Of a stretch of DNA of 64,000 nucleotides, positions 1-11,400 are shown in pieces. Numbering within the stretch: position 1 is the first letter of the stretch; each line of letters begins with the position of its first letter. The notes under the pieces are model-generated. The model ran no database searches and had not been told where the DNA came from. It saw only the letters and a list, made by a program, of their open reading frames with translations. The position numbers were made by a program, and so were the translations under genes. This stretch comes from Triticum aestivum (Eukaryota > Streptophyta > Magnoliopsida > Poales > Poaceae): contig NC_057800.1 in assembly GCF_018294505.1 (NCBI RefSeq), positions 173,862,396 through 173,926,395 of the forward strand, given 5' to 3'.

Positions 1-2348
1 AGGGAATAAAATGACTTTCCCAAAATAAAGATATATTGAGAATTTAATAAAAAAATCAGATAAGATTTTATTTTGGTTTTATTTGCTACTTTATTTGAAT
101 TTAGGAAAAATGCGCGTTTTTAAAAATTGTATTTAGGTCCCAAATAAATGTTCATCCTGTGCGGCTTGATTTTAGAAGCCGGGGAAAATTTATTTTGGGA
201 TTTTTGGAGTCCGCTTAGTATTTCTTTTGTTTTTTTTCAAGCGTAATTATTTAAAAAAAACGTCCGAACCGACCTTGGGCCGTAACCGACCAGGACTCTC
301 CTGGCCGGGCCTCTTATAAGCCGCGCCCCCACCCCGGCCAAAGCCGCTGACCCACCAAACCCTAACCGTAACCGGCCCAAGCCACTGCCGCCGCCGCTGT
401 CGCTGCCGCGCGACCGCCTCGCCGCTCCGCCGCCGCTGCGCCGCCCCGTTGCCGCCCCGTCGCCGGACCACTGCCGCCGCCGTCGCCAGAGTTGCCGGAG
501 GTATTATTCACCTCCGGTTTTTCTCGGAAAACCGTTCGGTTTTTCCGACTGATTTGTTCGTTTTTTCGGTTTTTTTAAATAGGTCGGTTTTTCCGGTATA
601 TTTAAATAGTGAGCGTTCGTCCGTTCATTCGTTTTAATGAATGTTCGTCGTTTTTCTTTTCTCGGATTAAATCCGCGATTTTTTCTGATCGCGATCTCTG
701 ATCCGATTTTCGTTTTAGTCTAACTTTTCGCTCGTTTATCGGAATCAGGCGATTCAAGCGCCTGGAGTCTCGTCTCGAAACCCTCTTTCCGTTTAACCAA
801 CTCAAACCATTTTTCCCATAGTAAAAATTGCCTTAGATCCAGAATAGTAAACGAAGCTTGTTTCTTTTGCCGTTTGTCTTTCGTTGCCTCGTTCGATTTG
901 ATTCTTTTTGCCAACCGAAGTTCTTAAGTTGAACTTTCTGGTTAGATCTCTTATTTGAGTTTTACCTGTGGATTAGATGAGTACTTATGGTATGCTTCTT
1001 TGTTTGCGATAGAGTATCCGGAGTGCGCCGCTTGCTACTTCGAATCGCTAGGCTTCCCGGATCATCAGCAAGGCAAGTAACACTTTGATCATGCTTTCCC
1101 ACTACCCAGTTTTATTGCATTAGATCAATCCTCACACATTGCATGATTAGGATCTAATTAAATTGTGGGTTTGGGAAGTAGTTGAGGTAGTACCTATTAC
1201 CTGTTTATTATCAAACATTTGGGAGTTACTTCTACGTTTGCTTATTATGCCATGCTATGCTAGTAGACGTGGATTGGGTGAGTGTATCCATGACAGATGT
1301 GAGATTGTTAATTAACGGTTTATTTAAGGTGGCAACTTAAACACACATTTGGGTGGATTGAGGTACCTGGGTATTCCAGGATTGCCTGTTTTCTTTATGG
1401 ACCGCCACCCAGGCTCAAAGGGATCATGAGATTATTCATGCTAGAAACTTCTGTGTGCAGCCACAAGCTATTATGGGCTCTAGCATAGTTGATTAAGTTG
1501 TGCGAACTCTTACAGTGGTAGACTAGCAGATGTAGGGGAAAGTAGGTGTAACGGTCTACCCGATCGTAAGGTGCTAGCGCTTCTGAAAGACTATGTATCG
1601 GTCATCCGTCTTCTCAAACACCATGTAGTGCGAGAAACCAAATGGAGGCGATCGAGTATTGTGCGGAAAAGTGCGCAAACCTCTGCAGAGTGTATAAACT
1701 AATCATGATTAGTCGTGTCCCCGGTTATGGACATCTTGAGTATCTAGTACCTGGATTATCATGTGATTCTCAACATGTTACTCTAAAATTAATTTTGCTG
1801 GGTTTGTTTAATGATGAATGCTTAATTGGGATTGAGAATGCTGTCAACCATTCTCAATGTTTAACAACTACCAAGATAGTTAAATAAAATTTATTCCTTT
1901 GCAGCAGGGAAAAATTGGCTTTACGCAAAACTGTAACCGTAGAGCTTTCCACCAGCCAAATATGCATATAGAATAGCTGTTTCATTCCATTACTCTCTAT
2001 GTGTTACTTTGCCAGCATATTCCATGTGCTGACCCATTTCGGGCTGCAACGTTAATGTTGCAGACTTTTCAGACAATGATTAAGGAGTTTTTAGGTCGTG
2101 GTTCTATACTCAGTGATGTCGTTGGAGTTGATGGACTCACTTCTCTTCCAAGCCTTCCGCTGTTATCGTTATTAGATGGCCTTAAGCCATATATATTGTA
2201 ATAAGTTCTCTTTTGAGACACTCGATGTAATAAGTGTGTGATTGCTACTCTGTTATAAATCCTTCAAGTACTGTGTGGTGTCAGCATTACTGATCCAGGG
2301 ATGACACCGGAGTATAGAGATTGGACCGTTTGAGGTCTGGTCGCTACA
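1..2348 (+). repeat. 5' LTR of gypsy element G1 (left end outside window)
   Basis: This stretch aligns along its length with the complete LTR at 22834-25377 (same AT-rich U3, CCG-rich leader at about 340-490, and the same last bases ending CGCTACA). By that alignment about 210-220 bp of its left end lie outside the window. A weak TATA-like TTATAA lies at 314-319, before the GC-rich leader. Short open frames inside it recur in other LTR copies and are not genes. No primer site TGGTATCAGAGC follows it, unlike the copy at 25381, so the start of the internal region is deleted. Confidence 0.85.
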
Positions 2349-2859
2349 CTTTTCCATTTTGACCACACGAAGATTCGACGGATGAGACCACCTCAAGAAG
2401 TACAAGATATCGGACAACTAAGACCACTTCAGAATGAAGAGGATTTTACCGTGTATTATAATAATGGAAACTACAACGGTTGAAGACTCTGAAGACTAGG
2501 AGAATTTGAAGGCTCTGTAGAATTTCTAGATTTAGTATGACCTAGAAGGCTACCCTTATGGAACTTGGCAGACTAAGGAAGCTGTCAATACCCGAGATCA
2601 AGGTGTATCGGAGAAAGACCGGAAAATGGAGCATTAGAACCCAAAGTTTTTGTCAAGAAAACCCTAAGATAGGAGATATCAACTATGGAAGATAGCTCCT
2701 GGCAATGACAAGGGCAGAAACACGGTTATCCATGATGTCATCGCCCGCTTATGCTATTTGTCACCGAGCTGAGTTAAGCATGCATATGCATGGAAGGATT
2801 GGATGGTAGAAGGTTGATGGAGCATCTATCAGCAAGAGGTGAAGTTTTAACCTTAGCTA

Positions 2860-3051
2860 GTGTATCACCAGGATCTGGAGTGTTACATCAAGAAGTTAAG
2901 ATGGACCTACAAGAAGCAGTATTTTGACAAGGAAGTATTTCATGAGGAACTCAGGACCCTGAAGATGAGAGTAGCCAAGCTGGAAGAGCAAAACCTCGAG
3001 AAAACGGAGATTTGTCAGAAACTAGACCATGGTTCATGCCAAGGATGTTGA
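2860..3051 (+). pseudogene. Coiled-coil fragment upstream of gag in G1
   Basis: A 63-codon open stretch rich in Lys, Glu and Leu with heptad-like spacing (for example LKMRVAKLEEQNLEKTE) suggests a coiled coil. It is closed by stops on both sides, and the following 300 bases continue in broken frames. Its place ahead of gag recalls the acidic coiled-coil ORF ahead of gag in Gy (25487-26230), but I see no clear sequence match. It is probably a remnant of an accessory protein or of a gag N-terminus; the function is unknown. Confidence 0.35.
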
Positions 3052-3402
3052 AACCTAGAAGTTTGAAATGCAACTCCGGAATATTAAAGGATGTCACGAG
3101 AGATTTCACGTCAACAGAGATGATCTGGCAAAAGAACTTGAGAAGACAAGCATGATCAGAAGAAGCCATTGGAGGCATGAACAAGGCTTGAAGAGTTTGG
3201 AGACGTTGAAGATTTATTGACCTTTAGAAGACCAAACCCATGTTATATGCCTACGCTAGATGCGACGTTTGTGAGCTGTCATTTGTTTGATGTTTTCCGA
3301 CAGCCCCAATAAAATATGTCTTTTTTTAAAACTGTTGTTTGCATTGTGTGTATCCCTCTCCCTCTCTCTTATCTTACCCCAAATCCATGGACCCAATAGA
3401 GG

Positions 3403-4319
3403 ATGAATGAAGATGAGCTTATATTTTCTGGACCGATGAGTCAATTTGGGACAGACCAATGGATTCATAACATGGAGGATCACATGGAGAATAACCCTAT
3501 AGTTGGAAATGATATGACCCAGCATGCTCTTCAGTGCTTTGAAAGAGGTGTTGCTACTTGGTGGAGGATGTACCAAACCATCAACGGATGGCAAGGAGTA
3601 ACCACTTGGAAAGAATTTAAGTTGACTCTGCCAAAGTCTCGGTTTGTGTCCCAGGAGTTGAAGCCTTATGGAAAGGATATGAAGAAACCTTGTGCATGCA
3701 AGATTTGTGGAGAAATAGGACACACCCATAAAGAACACAAGGATGAATGCCCAAATTGTGAAGGAAGTCACCCAGTTGAAGAATGCCCAACTAGGCAGAT
3801 TACTTGTTTCTTGTGTGAAGGGACTACCCACTATCCTGCTCAGTGTCACATTTACCCCATGGTACAACGAACCATCCAACAGAAGAAAGAAGTAATGAAA
3901 GGAGCCCTCATGGAAATTTTAGAAGAAGATGTGATGAAGGAAGGGATGGAGGACACACCTAAAGAAGACCCGAGAAAACCCTACACTAAGTCTTTCTATT
4001 CATGTGGAGAAGAAGGACACATCTCCCAAAATTGTTTGAATGGGGTCTAGTAGAATTCCCGACAGAGGAAGTAGAATATGACCCACAGGAAATAGAAGCC
4101 CTGATTGGAATGGAAAAGTCCAGGAAGAGAAACCGATTGGAGCCCAGGAGGGACCTGAGTCATATCACCTGTTACAGGTGCAACGAGTCAGGGCACTACC
4201 TCAAAAGTTGCCCAAAAAGGAAACCTCGATACTTGTCAGAAGTAATATGTTTTAGTTGTAATGGACCAGGGCACTTTGCCAGAGAATGCCCCAAGGAGAA
4301 GGAAACTTGTGCTAGATAG
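3403..4319 (+). pseudogene. gag-like protein with six zinc-knuckle motifs, frameshifted
   Basis: The first 215 codons (3403-4050) carry a retrotransposon gag core (Trp-rich WWRMYQ...GVTTWKEFKLTL). Zinc-knuckle-like motifs follow at 3697-3738 (last Cys replaced by His), 3748-3786 (one residue short), 3805-3846 (canonical C-X2-C-X4-H-X4-C) and 3994-4035 (first Cys replaced by Phe). A frameshift near 4041-4050 moves the reading to another frame, where canonical knuckles lie at 4170-4211 and 4248-4289 before a stop at 4317. No protease or polymerase follows. A second ATG at 3387 in another frame suggests the original start is also shifted. The usual role would be RNA binding and particle assembly; plant gypsy gags usually carry one or two knuckles. 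Confidence 0.75.
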
Positions 4320-4649
4320 TTGAGTTTGCAACAAAAGAAATGGAGTAGTAGAAGTGAGAACATTTTCTTTTATATTGTGGTGTTGAGTTGAGACATGTAA
4401 TGGAGAAGCGAGAGATTGTAATCATTTGAGAATGAATAAAGTAGCATCATTGGTACTGATATGGATTTTATGAGTTGTTACCCTATGAAGAAGAATTTTG
4501 ACCATTTTTTAGGATATGAGAAATATAGTCTATGGAAGATTTGTGCATTTTAAGGATGGTAGTACCCTGTAAGAACCCTTGACCCCTGGAAAAGATAAGG
4601 ATACTCCAGTGAGTGGATTTCAGACAAAATAAATACGAGTTTTGTCTCG

Positions 4650-5050
4650 ATATGTGTGATACCCCAAGAGTATGTGGGATGAAGTTGGAGACCGTCAGTT
4701 ATTTGGACCAAATGTGATCAAGGAGTCAGAAGAGAATGTTAAGTTGATTCGAGATAGACTGAAGGTAGCTTAGTCCAGGCAGAAGAGTTATGCAGACTAA
4801 AAAACGCAAGGAGGTAGTCTATGAAATTGAAGACAGAGCATGTCTTCGTGTGACCCCTCTGTGAGGAGTTAAACGATTTGGAGTTAAGGGACAGTTAGCC
4901 CTGAGATTTGTAGGACCATACCGAGTTTTGGAGCATGTGGGAGAAGTGGCCAACAAGTTGGAGTCACCTGAAGGAATGTCAGGAGTTCATGATGTGTTTC
5001 ATGTTTCCCAGTTGAAGAAGTGCCATGCAAAGATGGCCAATATTCCCCTG
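4650..5050 (+). pseudogene. Integrase C-terminal remnant (chromovirus-like gypsy)
   Basis: Broken frames spell pieces of the gypsy integrase tail: MWDEVGDRQLFGP..., a DRLKVA-SRQKSYAD stretch, [20 protein letters not shown], and [16 protein letters not shown]. Several stops and at least one frameshift interrupt them. The same segment occurs on the minus strand at 45080-45565 in element M. It follows gag directly here, so the enzymes that normally lie between have been lost by deletion. Confidence 0.7.
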
Positions 5051-6221
5051 TAAGGATGCTTGACCCTGGAAAGGATAATGATGTTCCATGAAGTGGAATA
5101 TGGACTTCATAAGTATAAGTTTTTATCTCGGTATGAGGGATATCCCACGAGGATGAAGAGATAAATTACTATTGGATATAAAGGAGGTATGATGTCGGAA
5201 ATATGGATCAATGGAAACTCCATGATGAGTCCGAGTAATCATGTCCTAGTTTGGTGCCAATAGAAGGAAGGAAGACAGTACAATTGGATGGATTTAAGAA
5301 TACTAGGAAGTTGGAAGTTGGAACAATGATCAGTTGCCCAATGATAAGTTCAAGGACTACAAGTGATGAGATGGGCCATAACCCACATGCCCCAGGATCT
5401 GCCAAGAAGCAAGCACATTCTTGCTGAAGGAAAAACCCTAGAGGAAGATACGACGTTTATCGGCAGACGATTTTATAGGAGTAACGCAAAACCTGAGAGT
5501 TGTGAAGGAACGATAGATGTTTGTTTGGCTTGCAGAATCAATGGATTATTCCGAACGGAGTTCCTGGACAAGAGAAATTCTGCAATGCTTGTGAGGATGA
5601 CCGAGTGTTAGAATGCGAGATTCGCTAAACCGTATACAGGGTAATGATTTGGGTGCGGGATGGATTGATCACCATACCGACTTACTCTTATTGTTCGCCT
5701 TGCTATATGGGATGGTAAATCTGAGTGACTTGCCTATAGTAGAGAGACGACGATATTAAACCTTGTTAAACCTTAGAATGGTATAAGAATTTTTCCCTTG
5801 TACACGGCAGCTTTTTGCCAACCGTAGGTTATACGGTGAGGATCAACCCAGACCCATTTCCTGCAGGAGAAACCATGAATTGTTGACCACCATGAGATAT
5901 CGATAGTTGATTAGTATTGGCGCCAGACCCATCAACTAAGAAGACCCAGTCTCGGAATAACCTTACCAGGATGAAAGTACAGAAGAATTGAGGAAAAGGT
6001 TATGCCGCTGCCGGAAGAGCCAGAGAAGGAATTATCCTTATGATCTGAGAAGACCGGCCCTATCAAGAATAAGGATGGAGTATATGAGTATTGATGGGAC
6101 CGTAACGATGTTTCTAAGGGTGGTAGCACCCCAGACCCCGGTGATGATTGATGGATTTTGAGGAGACCCCCAAACCCTAACGTTTTTCTTGCTAGCCTCT
6201 CTGAATCTCGAGGACGAGATT

Positions 6222-6241
6222 CATTTTAAGGGTGGTAGGTA
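6222..6241 (+). other. Polypurine tract before G1 3' LTR
   Basis: A purine-rich run (AAGGGTGGTAGG) sits just upstream of the TGTAACATCCC that starts the LTR at 6242, where the plus-strand primer is expected. It follows a CTCGAGGACGAGAT motif of the kind often seen just upstream of this tract in plant gypsy elements. Confidence 0.6.
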
Positions 6242-7882
6242 TGTAACATCCCAAAATTCTAAATTTTGGAATGTTATAATAAATAGATAGATTGATTGTT
6301 TCTTTGATTGTTGTGTGATTGATTGAGTGAAATTCGAAACTTTTTGAAAGTTAAATGAGAGGGAATAAAAGGACTTTCCCAAACTTTCACCTTTCGCATT
6401 TTGATCTCCGTGAATTCAAATTCTTTTCAAATACAAAACCCTGGAAAGAAGATGACATGACTTCTTCCATTTAAATAAATGAAAAGGGTTTTGAAAAGAT
6501 TTGAATTTCATTTGGAAATATTTTTAATTCAGAAACTTCAAGCAACTCAATGATTTTCATGAGAGAAGATAAAATGACTTCTGCAAATTATGAAGTATGA
6601 GTTGGGAGTTTCAAAGAAACTCAAATTTAAAATCCATTTGAAATAATTATTTTTTCAATTTGGGTTATTTGAGTTTTATTCAAATTATTTTTCTCCAAAA
6701 ACAAAATACATGGAAAATAGGGTAACATGATTCCCTACAATAGAAAATTGGAGAAAAATTTATTTGAAATCATTGTGGTATTTTTAAAATGATTTTTATT
6801 GGATTTTATTAGAGCAGGAGCACTGTTTGAATTATTTGATTTTGTGTGGATTTTATTTGGCATTATAAAAATGTCCATGTTGTAGAAAATCTTTTTCTAC
6901 AAATTTTGGTATATTATATGCCTATTTAATATTTTTATTTCTATTTATTTTTATCTGTTTTGTTTATCTGGAAAAAAATCTATATCTATATATATATATA
7001 ACTTCTTCGCCAACTGGGCCGGCCCAGCACCCAACCGGGCCAGGCCAAGCCCAGCCCAGCCGTGCCGTCCTCGACCCCGCGCAGGAGACCGATGCCTGCA
7101 CGACGCCGCCGCCGCCTCGGCGTCCGAGCCGTCCCCTCCGCGGACTCCTCCTCGCCTCCTCTCCCTTGCCCCTCTCCCACGCCTTCCGAGGTAGCACCTC
7201 CATAAATACCAAAGCGCCGCCCCGGCTCTCTCTCTCCTCCTCGACGCGTCGCGCCGCCGCCGCATCCCGCCGGATCCGCCGCCGCCGCAGTAGCGCATCG
7301 CCACCGCGCCGCCGCCCGCTGCTGCTGCCCACGCTGCACTCCGCCCGCCGCCCCTTGCTGCATCGCCCCGCGTCGCCGCTTGCTCTCCTGCGCCGCTGCC
7401 GCCGCCGCGCCGGAGTGCGCTGCCCTCGCCGGAGCCGCGCCGTCTTGACGGAGTTAACCGCCGTCGCTCGCCGCCGTCGAGACAAACCGGTACAAACCGC
7501 CCGGTCTGGTTTATTGTTTTAGTTCGGTTTTCTTTTCGGTTAGTTAGGTTTAGATCGGTTTTTATTTTTAGTTAGAATTAATTAATGGACGTTCATTAGT
7601 TAGGGTTCGGTAGTGAACGAGTTCGTTCATTAGCGTTCTGTAGCGGGCGTTCGCTCGGTAGAGTTTTTTCATTTTATTTTAATCAGGGACCTATCCATAA
7701 TTAGTTTCTTTACCGTTTAGCCCCTGATTTTCAAACCTTCGTAATTTTTCACTCGTTTGTCCAAATCCAACGAAACCAACGCCCACTTCTTCGTTATGAC
7801 CTCCTCTATCCAGATAAACAACTTAAACATGTTTTTGAAAGTTTTAAAATTTGAATTAGATCAGATTTGAATTCAAACTTCG
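6242..7882 (+). repeat. 3' LTR of G1, first part (interrupted by E3)
   Basis: The LTR starts TGTAACATCCC and has a longer AT-rich U3 than the LTR at 22834. A GC-rich leader with many CCG/GCC units spans about 7010-7500. Open frames of 117-173 codons in that part, on both strands, are Arg/Ala-rich products of skewed composition and are not called genes. E3 is inserted after 7882, and the LTR resumes at 17907. Joined length is about 3.2 kb, compared with 2.54 kb for the Gy LTR, so this is a different subfamily from the LTR at 1-2348. Confidence 0.8.
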
Positions 7883-8363
7883 TGAGGGAGTCCTGGATTA
7901 GGGGGTGTTCGGATAGCCGAACTATACCTTCAGCCGGACTCCTGGACTATGAAGATACAAGATTGAAGACTCCGTCCTGTGTCCGGAAGGGACTTTCCTT
8001 GGCGTGGAAGGCAAGCTTGGTGATACGGATGATCAGATCTCCTACCATTGTAACCGACTTTTTGTAACCCTAACCCTCTCCGGTGTCTATATAAACCGGA
8101 GGGTTTTAGTCCGTAGGACAAGAACCACATCAACAATCATACCATAGGCTAGCTTCTAGGGTTTAGCCTCTCTGATCTCATGGTAGATCAACTCTTGTAA
8201 TACCCATATCATCAATATTAATCAAGTAGGACGTAGGGTTTTACCTCCATCGAGAGGGCCCAAACCTGGGTAAAACTTCGTGTCCCCTGCCTCCTGTTAC
8301 CATCCGGCCTAGACGCATAGTTCAGGACCCCCTACCCGAGATCCACCGGTTTTGACACCGACA
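7883..8363 (+). repeat. E3 5' LTR
   Basis: A 481-bp LTR, TGAGGGAGTCC to CACCGACA. A TATA box (CTATATAAA) lies at 8088-8096. Related LTRs occur at 17421-17901, 57347-57826 and, on the minus strand, 45566-46037. Confidence 0.92.
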
Positions 8364-8382
8364 TTGGTGCTTTCATTGAGAG
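8364..8382 (+). other. E3 primer-binding site
   Basis: TTGGTGCTTTCATTGAGAG directly follows the LTR, and the same bases follow the E4 LTR at 57827. Position and conservation mark it as the primer site. I did not assign the tRNA. Confidence 0.6.
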
Positions 8383-8410
8383 TTCCTCTGTGTCGTCTCC
8401 ATCAGGAAGG

Positions 8411-11400
8411 ATGCCTCGCCCCGTCTTTAAAGACGGCACCGTTGCTAAGGGAGCTTTGGTTGTCGGCCAAACCCTCCGGCTAGGTGGTTTTCTTATGACC
8501 ACCTGTTCGGCTTCTACGTCGACGATGACCTCTCGAACCATCGAAAACAATCTTCATGTCAACTTGGAACTTGCCGAGCAGTTAGATCCAATAGAGCTTT
8601 CCTCCATAAACGAGCTCTTGGATCGCTTCGCCGCCCTGGGAGTCGCTACAGATTACGACCAGATTGGGCCTAAAACCGATCTGAGAGAGATTAACTCTCC
8701 CCAAGCCACCCGTCATGTTGCCGTGGTAGAGGGACAGTGCGGCGACCCTTCATCTATCTTAAGGACTCGCTATGTCCAGATTCCCGATCCCTCCAAGCGG
8801 GATATCCGCGGAGGTGAGGATATCACTCAAGACCTGAACCTAGAATCAGGCGACGGACTGGATTCATTGGACGACATCCAAGAATTCAAATTTTCGAGTT
8901 CGGAAATTCCTCGGCCTCTGAGCCTCAGAAGGGGTAAGGCTTCGGATTTAATTCCACCCACCCACCCAAACATTAGTGATCTATCCCAAATCAGGCAAGA
9001 GCCCAAAGAAACAGTACACCATTACTGGGCCAGATTCGTCCTGGTTATGAACAGGATAAAGGGCTGCCACGAGGAAGACGCAATTTCATTCTTCTGCAAT
9101 GATTGCACGGACAAGGGAATACTCAACGCCATAAGTCGCCGTGATATTACACGCTTCGCTGACTTAGCGTCCATAGTATGAAAGTACTGTGCGATGGAAA
9201 GCGCCTGGAAAACCGAAACAAAATTTTGGGACAATCCGGCCCTTAAGGCAAGCCCAGTCCGAAATAAAAGGGTGCATCATCGCCAGACACCCGGGTCAAA
9301 CACCAAAAGGCAAAAACCCTCTACAGGGCATGGAACCGTACTGGAAGGATGGCTTAATGGACCCTGTAAAATTCATAGTACAGAGGACGCCACACCAACT
9401 CACAGCCTTAGAGCATGTTGGATACTCCGGCAGGTGGCCAAAATTGGTGAAAACCTCCTAATTCCGGAGGCCACAGAAAGCCACCCCAGAGACACCAATA
9501 CGGTATTAACAGTCTTCGAGACCTTCGCATCAAATAATATGCGAAAAAGGACACTCTGCAGCCTTGCCGAAGTCTACCAAGTAGCAACAATAAACCCATG
9601 GAGTGACATGGCCATTACCTTTAACGCCAGTGATGAACCTAAATTCCGAACAGCCCGAGCACCAGCTGCATTGGTCCTCAGTCCAATAGTGGACGGCTTT
9701 CGTCTTACCAAGGTACTCATGGACGGCGGCAGCGGCTTGAACCTCATCTATGAGGAAACTCTTCAAAAAATGGATATAGACTAGAACCGCATCATGCGAA
9801 GCAGCACAACCTTTAGAGGAATAATCCCCAGTCGGGAAGCGCGCTGTACAGGAAAAATCACACTAGATGTGGTGTTCGGCACACCGGACAATTACAGGTC
9901 CGAAGAGGCCACATTCCATGTGGCCTCGTTCAGCAGCGGTTATCACGCTTTGCTAGGGCGGGAAGCATTCACAATCTTCCAAGCAATACCCCATTACGGG
10001 TACATGAAGCTCAAGATGCCCGGGCCTAACGGGATCATCACTCTCGCTAGTGATCCGGACATAGCACTCCGCGCCGAAAACAAGACAGCCGCACTAGCCC
10101 TCGAGGCACTATCCGAAGCCCTAGCGGCTGAGGAGCTGACGGCGCTGCGCTCTACGGTGAATAGGGACGATGTGGTACTCGACAAAAGATCCAAATCCAC
10201 CTCCTTTAAACCAGCGGACGAAATAGTCAAATTCCAAGTCCATCCAATGGACCCCAATAAAACAGCTTCCATCGGGGAACAGTTAAACCCTGATGTCGAC
10301 GCCGCATTGCGAGAGTTCCTACGAGAGAACTGGGACATTTTCGCCTGGCACCCTTCAGACATGCCAGGAATCCCACGCAGGCTGGTCGAGCACAGCTTAA
10401 ATATCCAAACAGGATTCAAACCTGCCAAACAGGCTCTCCGGCATTTTTCCGAACCTAAGAGACAGGCTATGGGAGAGGAGCTAGCAAAGCTATTAGACGC
10501 CGGATTCATCAGAGATATAAAACATCCGGACTGGCTAGCAAACCTGGTGATGGTACCAAAGAAGGACAAATCCTGGCGCCTATGTGTTGATTTTAAAGAC
10601 CTTAACAAGGCTTGCCCAAAGGATCCCTCCCCCCCCCCCCCCCGCATTGATCAAATTATCGATGCTACCACAGGACACGATTCATTGTGTTTCCTCGATG
10701 CATATTCTGGCTACCATCAAATCAAGATGGCAGAACCAGACCAAGCCGCAACGGCAATTATCACACCATACGGGCCATTCTGCTTCAACACAATGCCCTT
10801 CGGGCTCAAAAGCGCCGGCGCAACATATCAGCGCATGATTCAGACATGTTTGGCAAGCCATATCGGTAAAACAGTGGAGGCATACGTAGATGATGTGGTC
10901 GTCAAAACAAGACATGTGGAATCTCTAGTAGACGACTTGAGGCTCACATTTGATAATCTCCGAACATACGACATCAAGCTCAACCCGGAAAAATGCGTTT
11001 TCGGCGTCCCAGCCGGAAAGCTATTGGGCTTCTTTGTATCCAGTAGAGGAATTGAAGCAAATCCAGCCAAGATCCGAGCTCTGTCGCAACTGGATATCCC
11101 AAAGGACCTCAAACAAATACAAAAGTTAACCGGATGTGTGGCGGCTCTAAGCCGCTTTATCTCCCGGTTGGGAGAAAAGGCCCTTCCCCTTTACCGCCTC
11201 CTTCGGCGCACTGAACACTTCAAGTGGACGGACGCAGCCACGACCGGACTCGACGAAATAAAAGCCATACTGGCAACAAACCCAGTCCTGGCCGCGCCAA
11301 ACACCGGCGAACCAATGCTATTGTACATCGCAGCAACAAATCAGGTTGTAAGCGCAGTGCTCGTCGTTGAATGAGAAGCGGACGGACACAAATCCCCCCT

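Larger units (their letters stand above)
2349..6241 (+). mobile_element. Internal region of decayed Ty3/gypsy element G1
   Basis: The region lies between two related LTRs in the same orientation. In order it holds a coiled-coil remnant (about 2860-3051), a gag with six zinc-knuckle-like motifs (3403-4319), an integrase C-terminal remnant (about 4650-5050) and a non-coding tail ending in a purine-rich tract at the 3' LTR. No protease, reverse transcriptase, RNase H or integrase core was found, so the element could only have moved with enzymes supplied by another. The stretches 2349-2859 and 5051-6220 show no convincing coding sequence. Confidence 0.75.

Noticed and set aside
1642..2201. Small plus-strand open frames that recur at 24632-24844 and 29758-30357
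   Set aside because: Recurrence is due to the shared LTR. Stops and lengths differ between copies, so nothing indicates a protein.
3256..3879. 207-codon minus-strand open frame
   Set aside because: It is antisense to the multi-knuckle gag; the gag frame has clear domain motifs and this one has none.
6951..7522. Overlapping 117-173 codon Arg/Ala-rich open frames on both strands
   Set aside because: They lie in the CCG-rich leader of the G1 3' LTR. Several frames are open at once because of base composition, with no conserved motif.
9994..10647. 217-codon minus-strand open frame in E3
   Set aside because: It is a shadow of the protease-reverse transcriptase frame.
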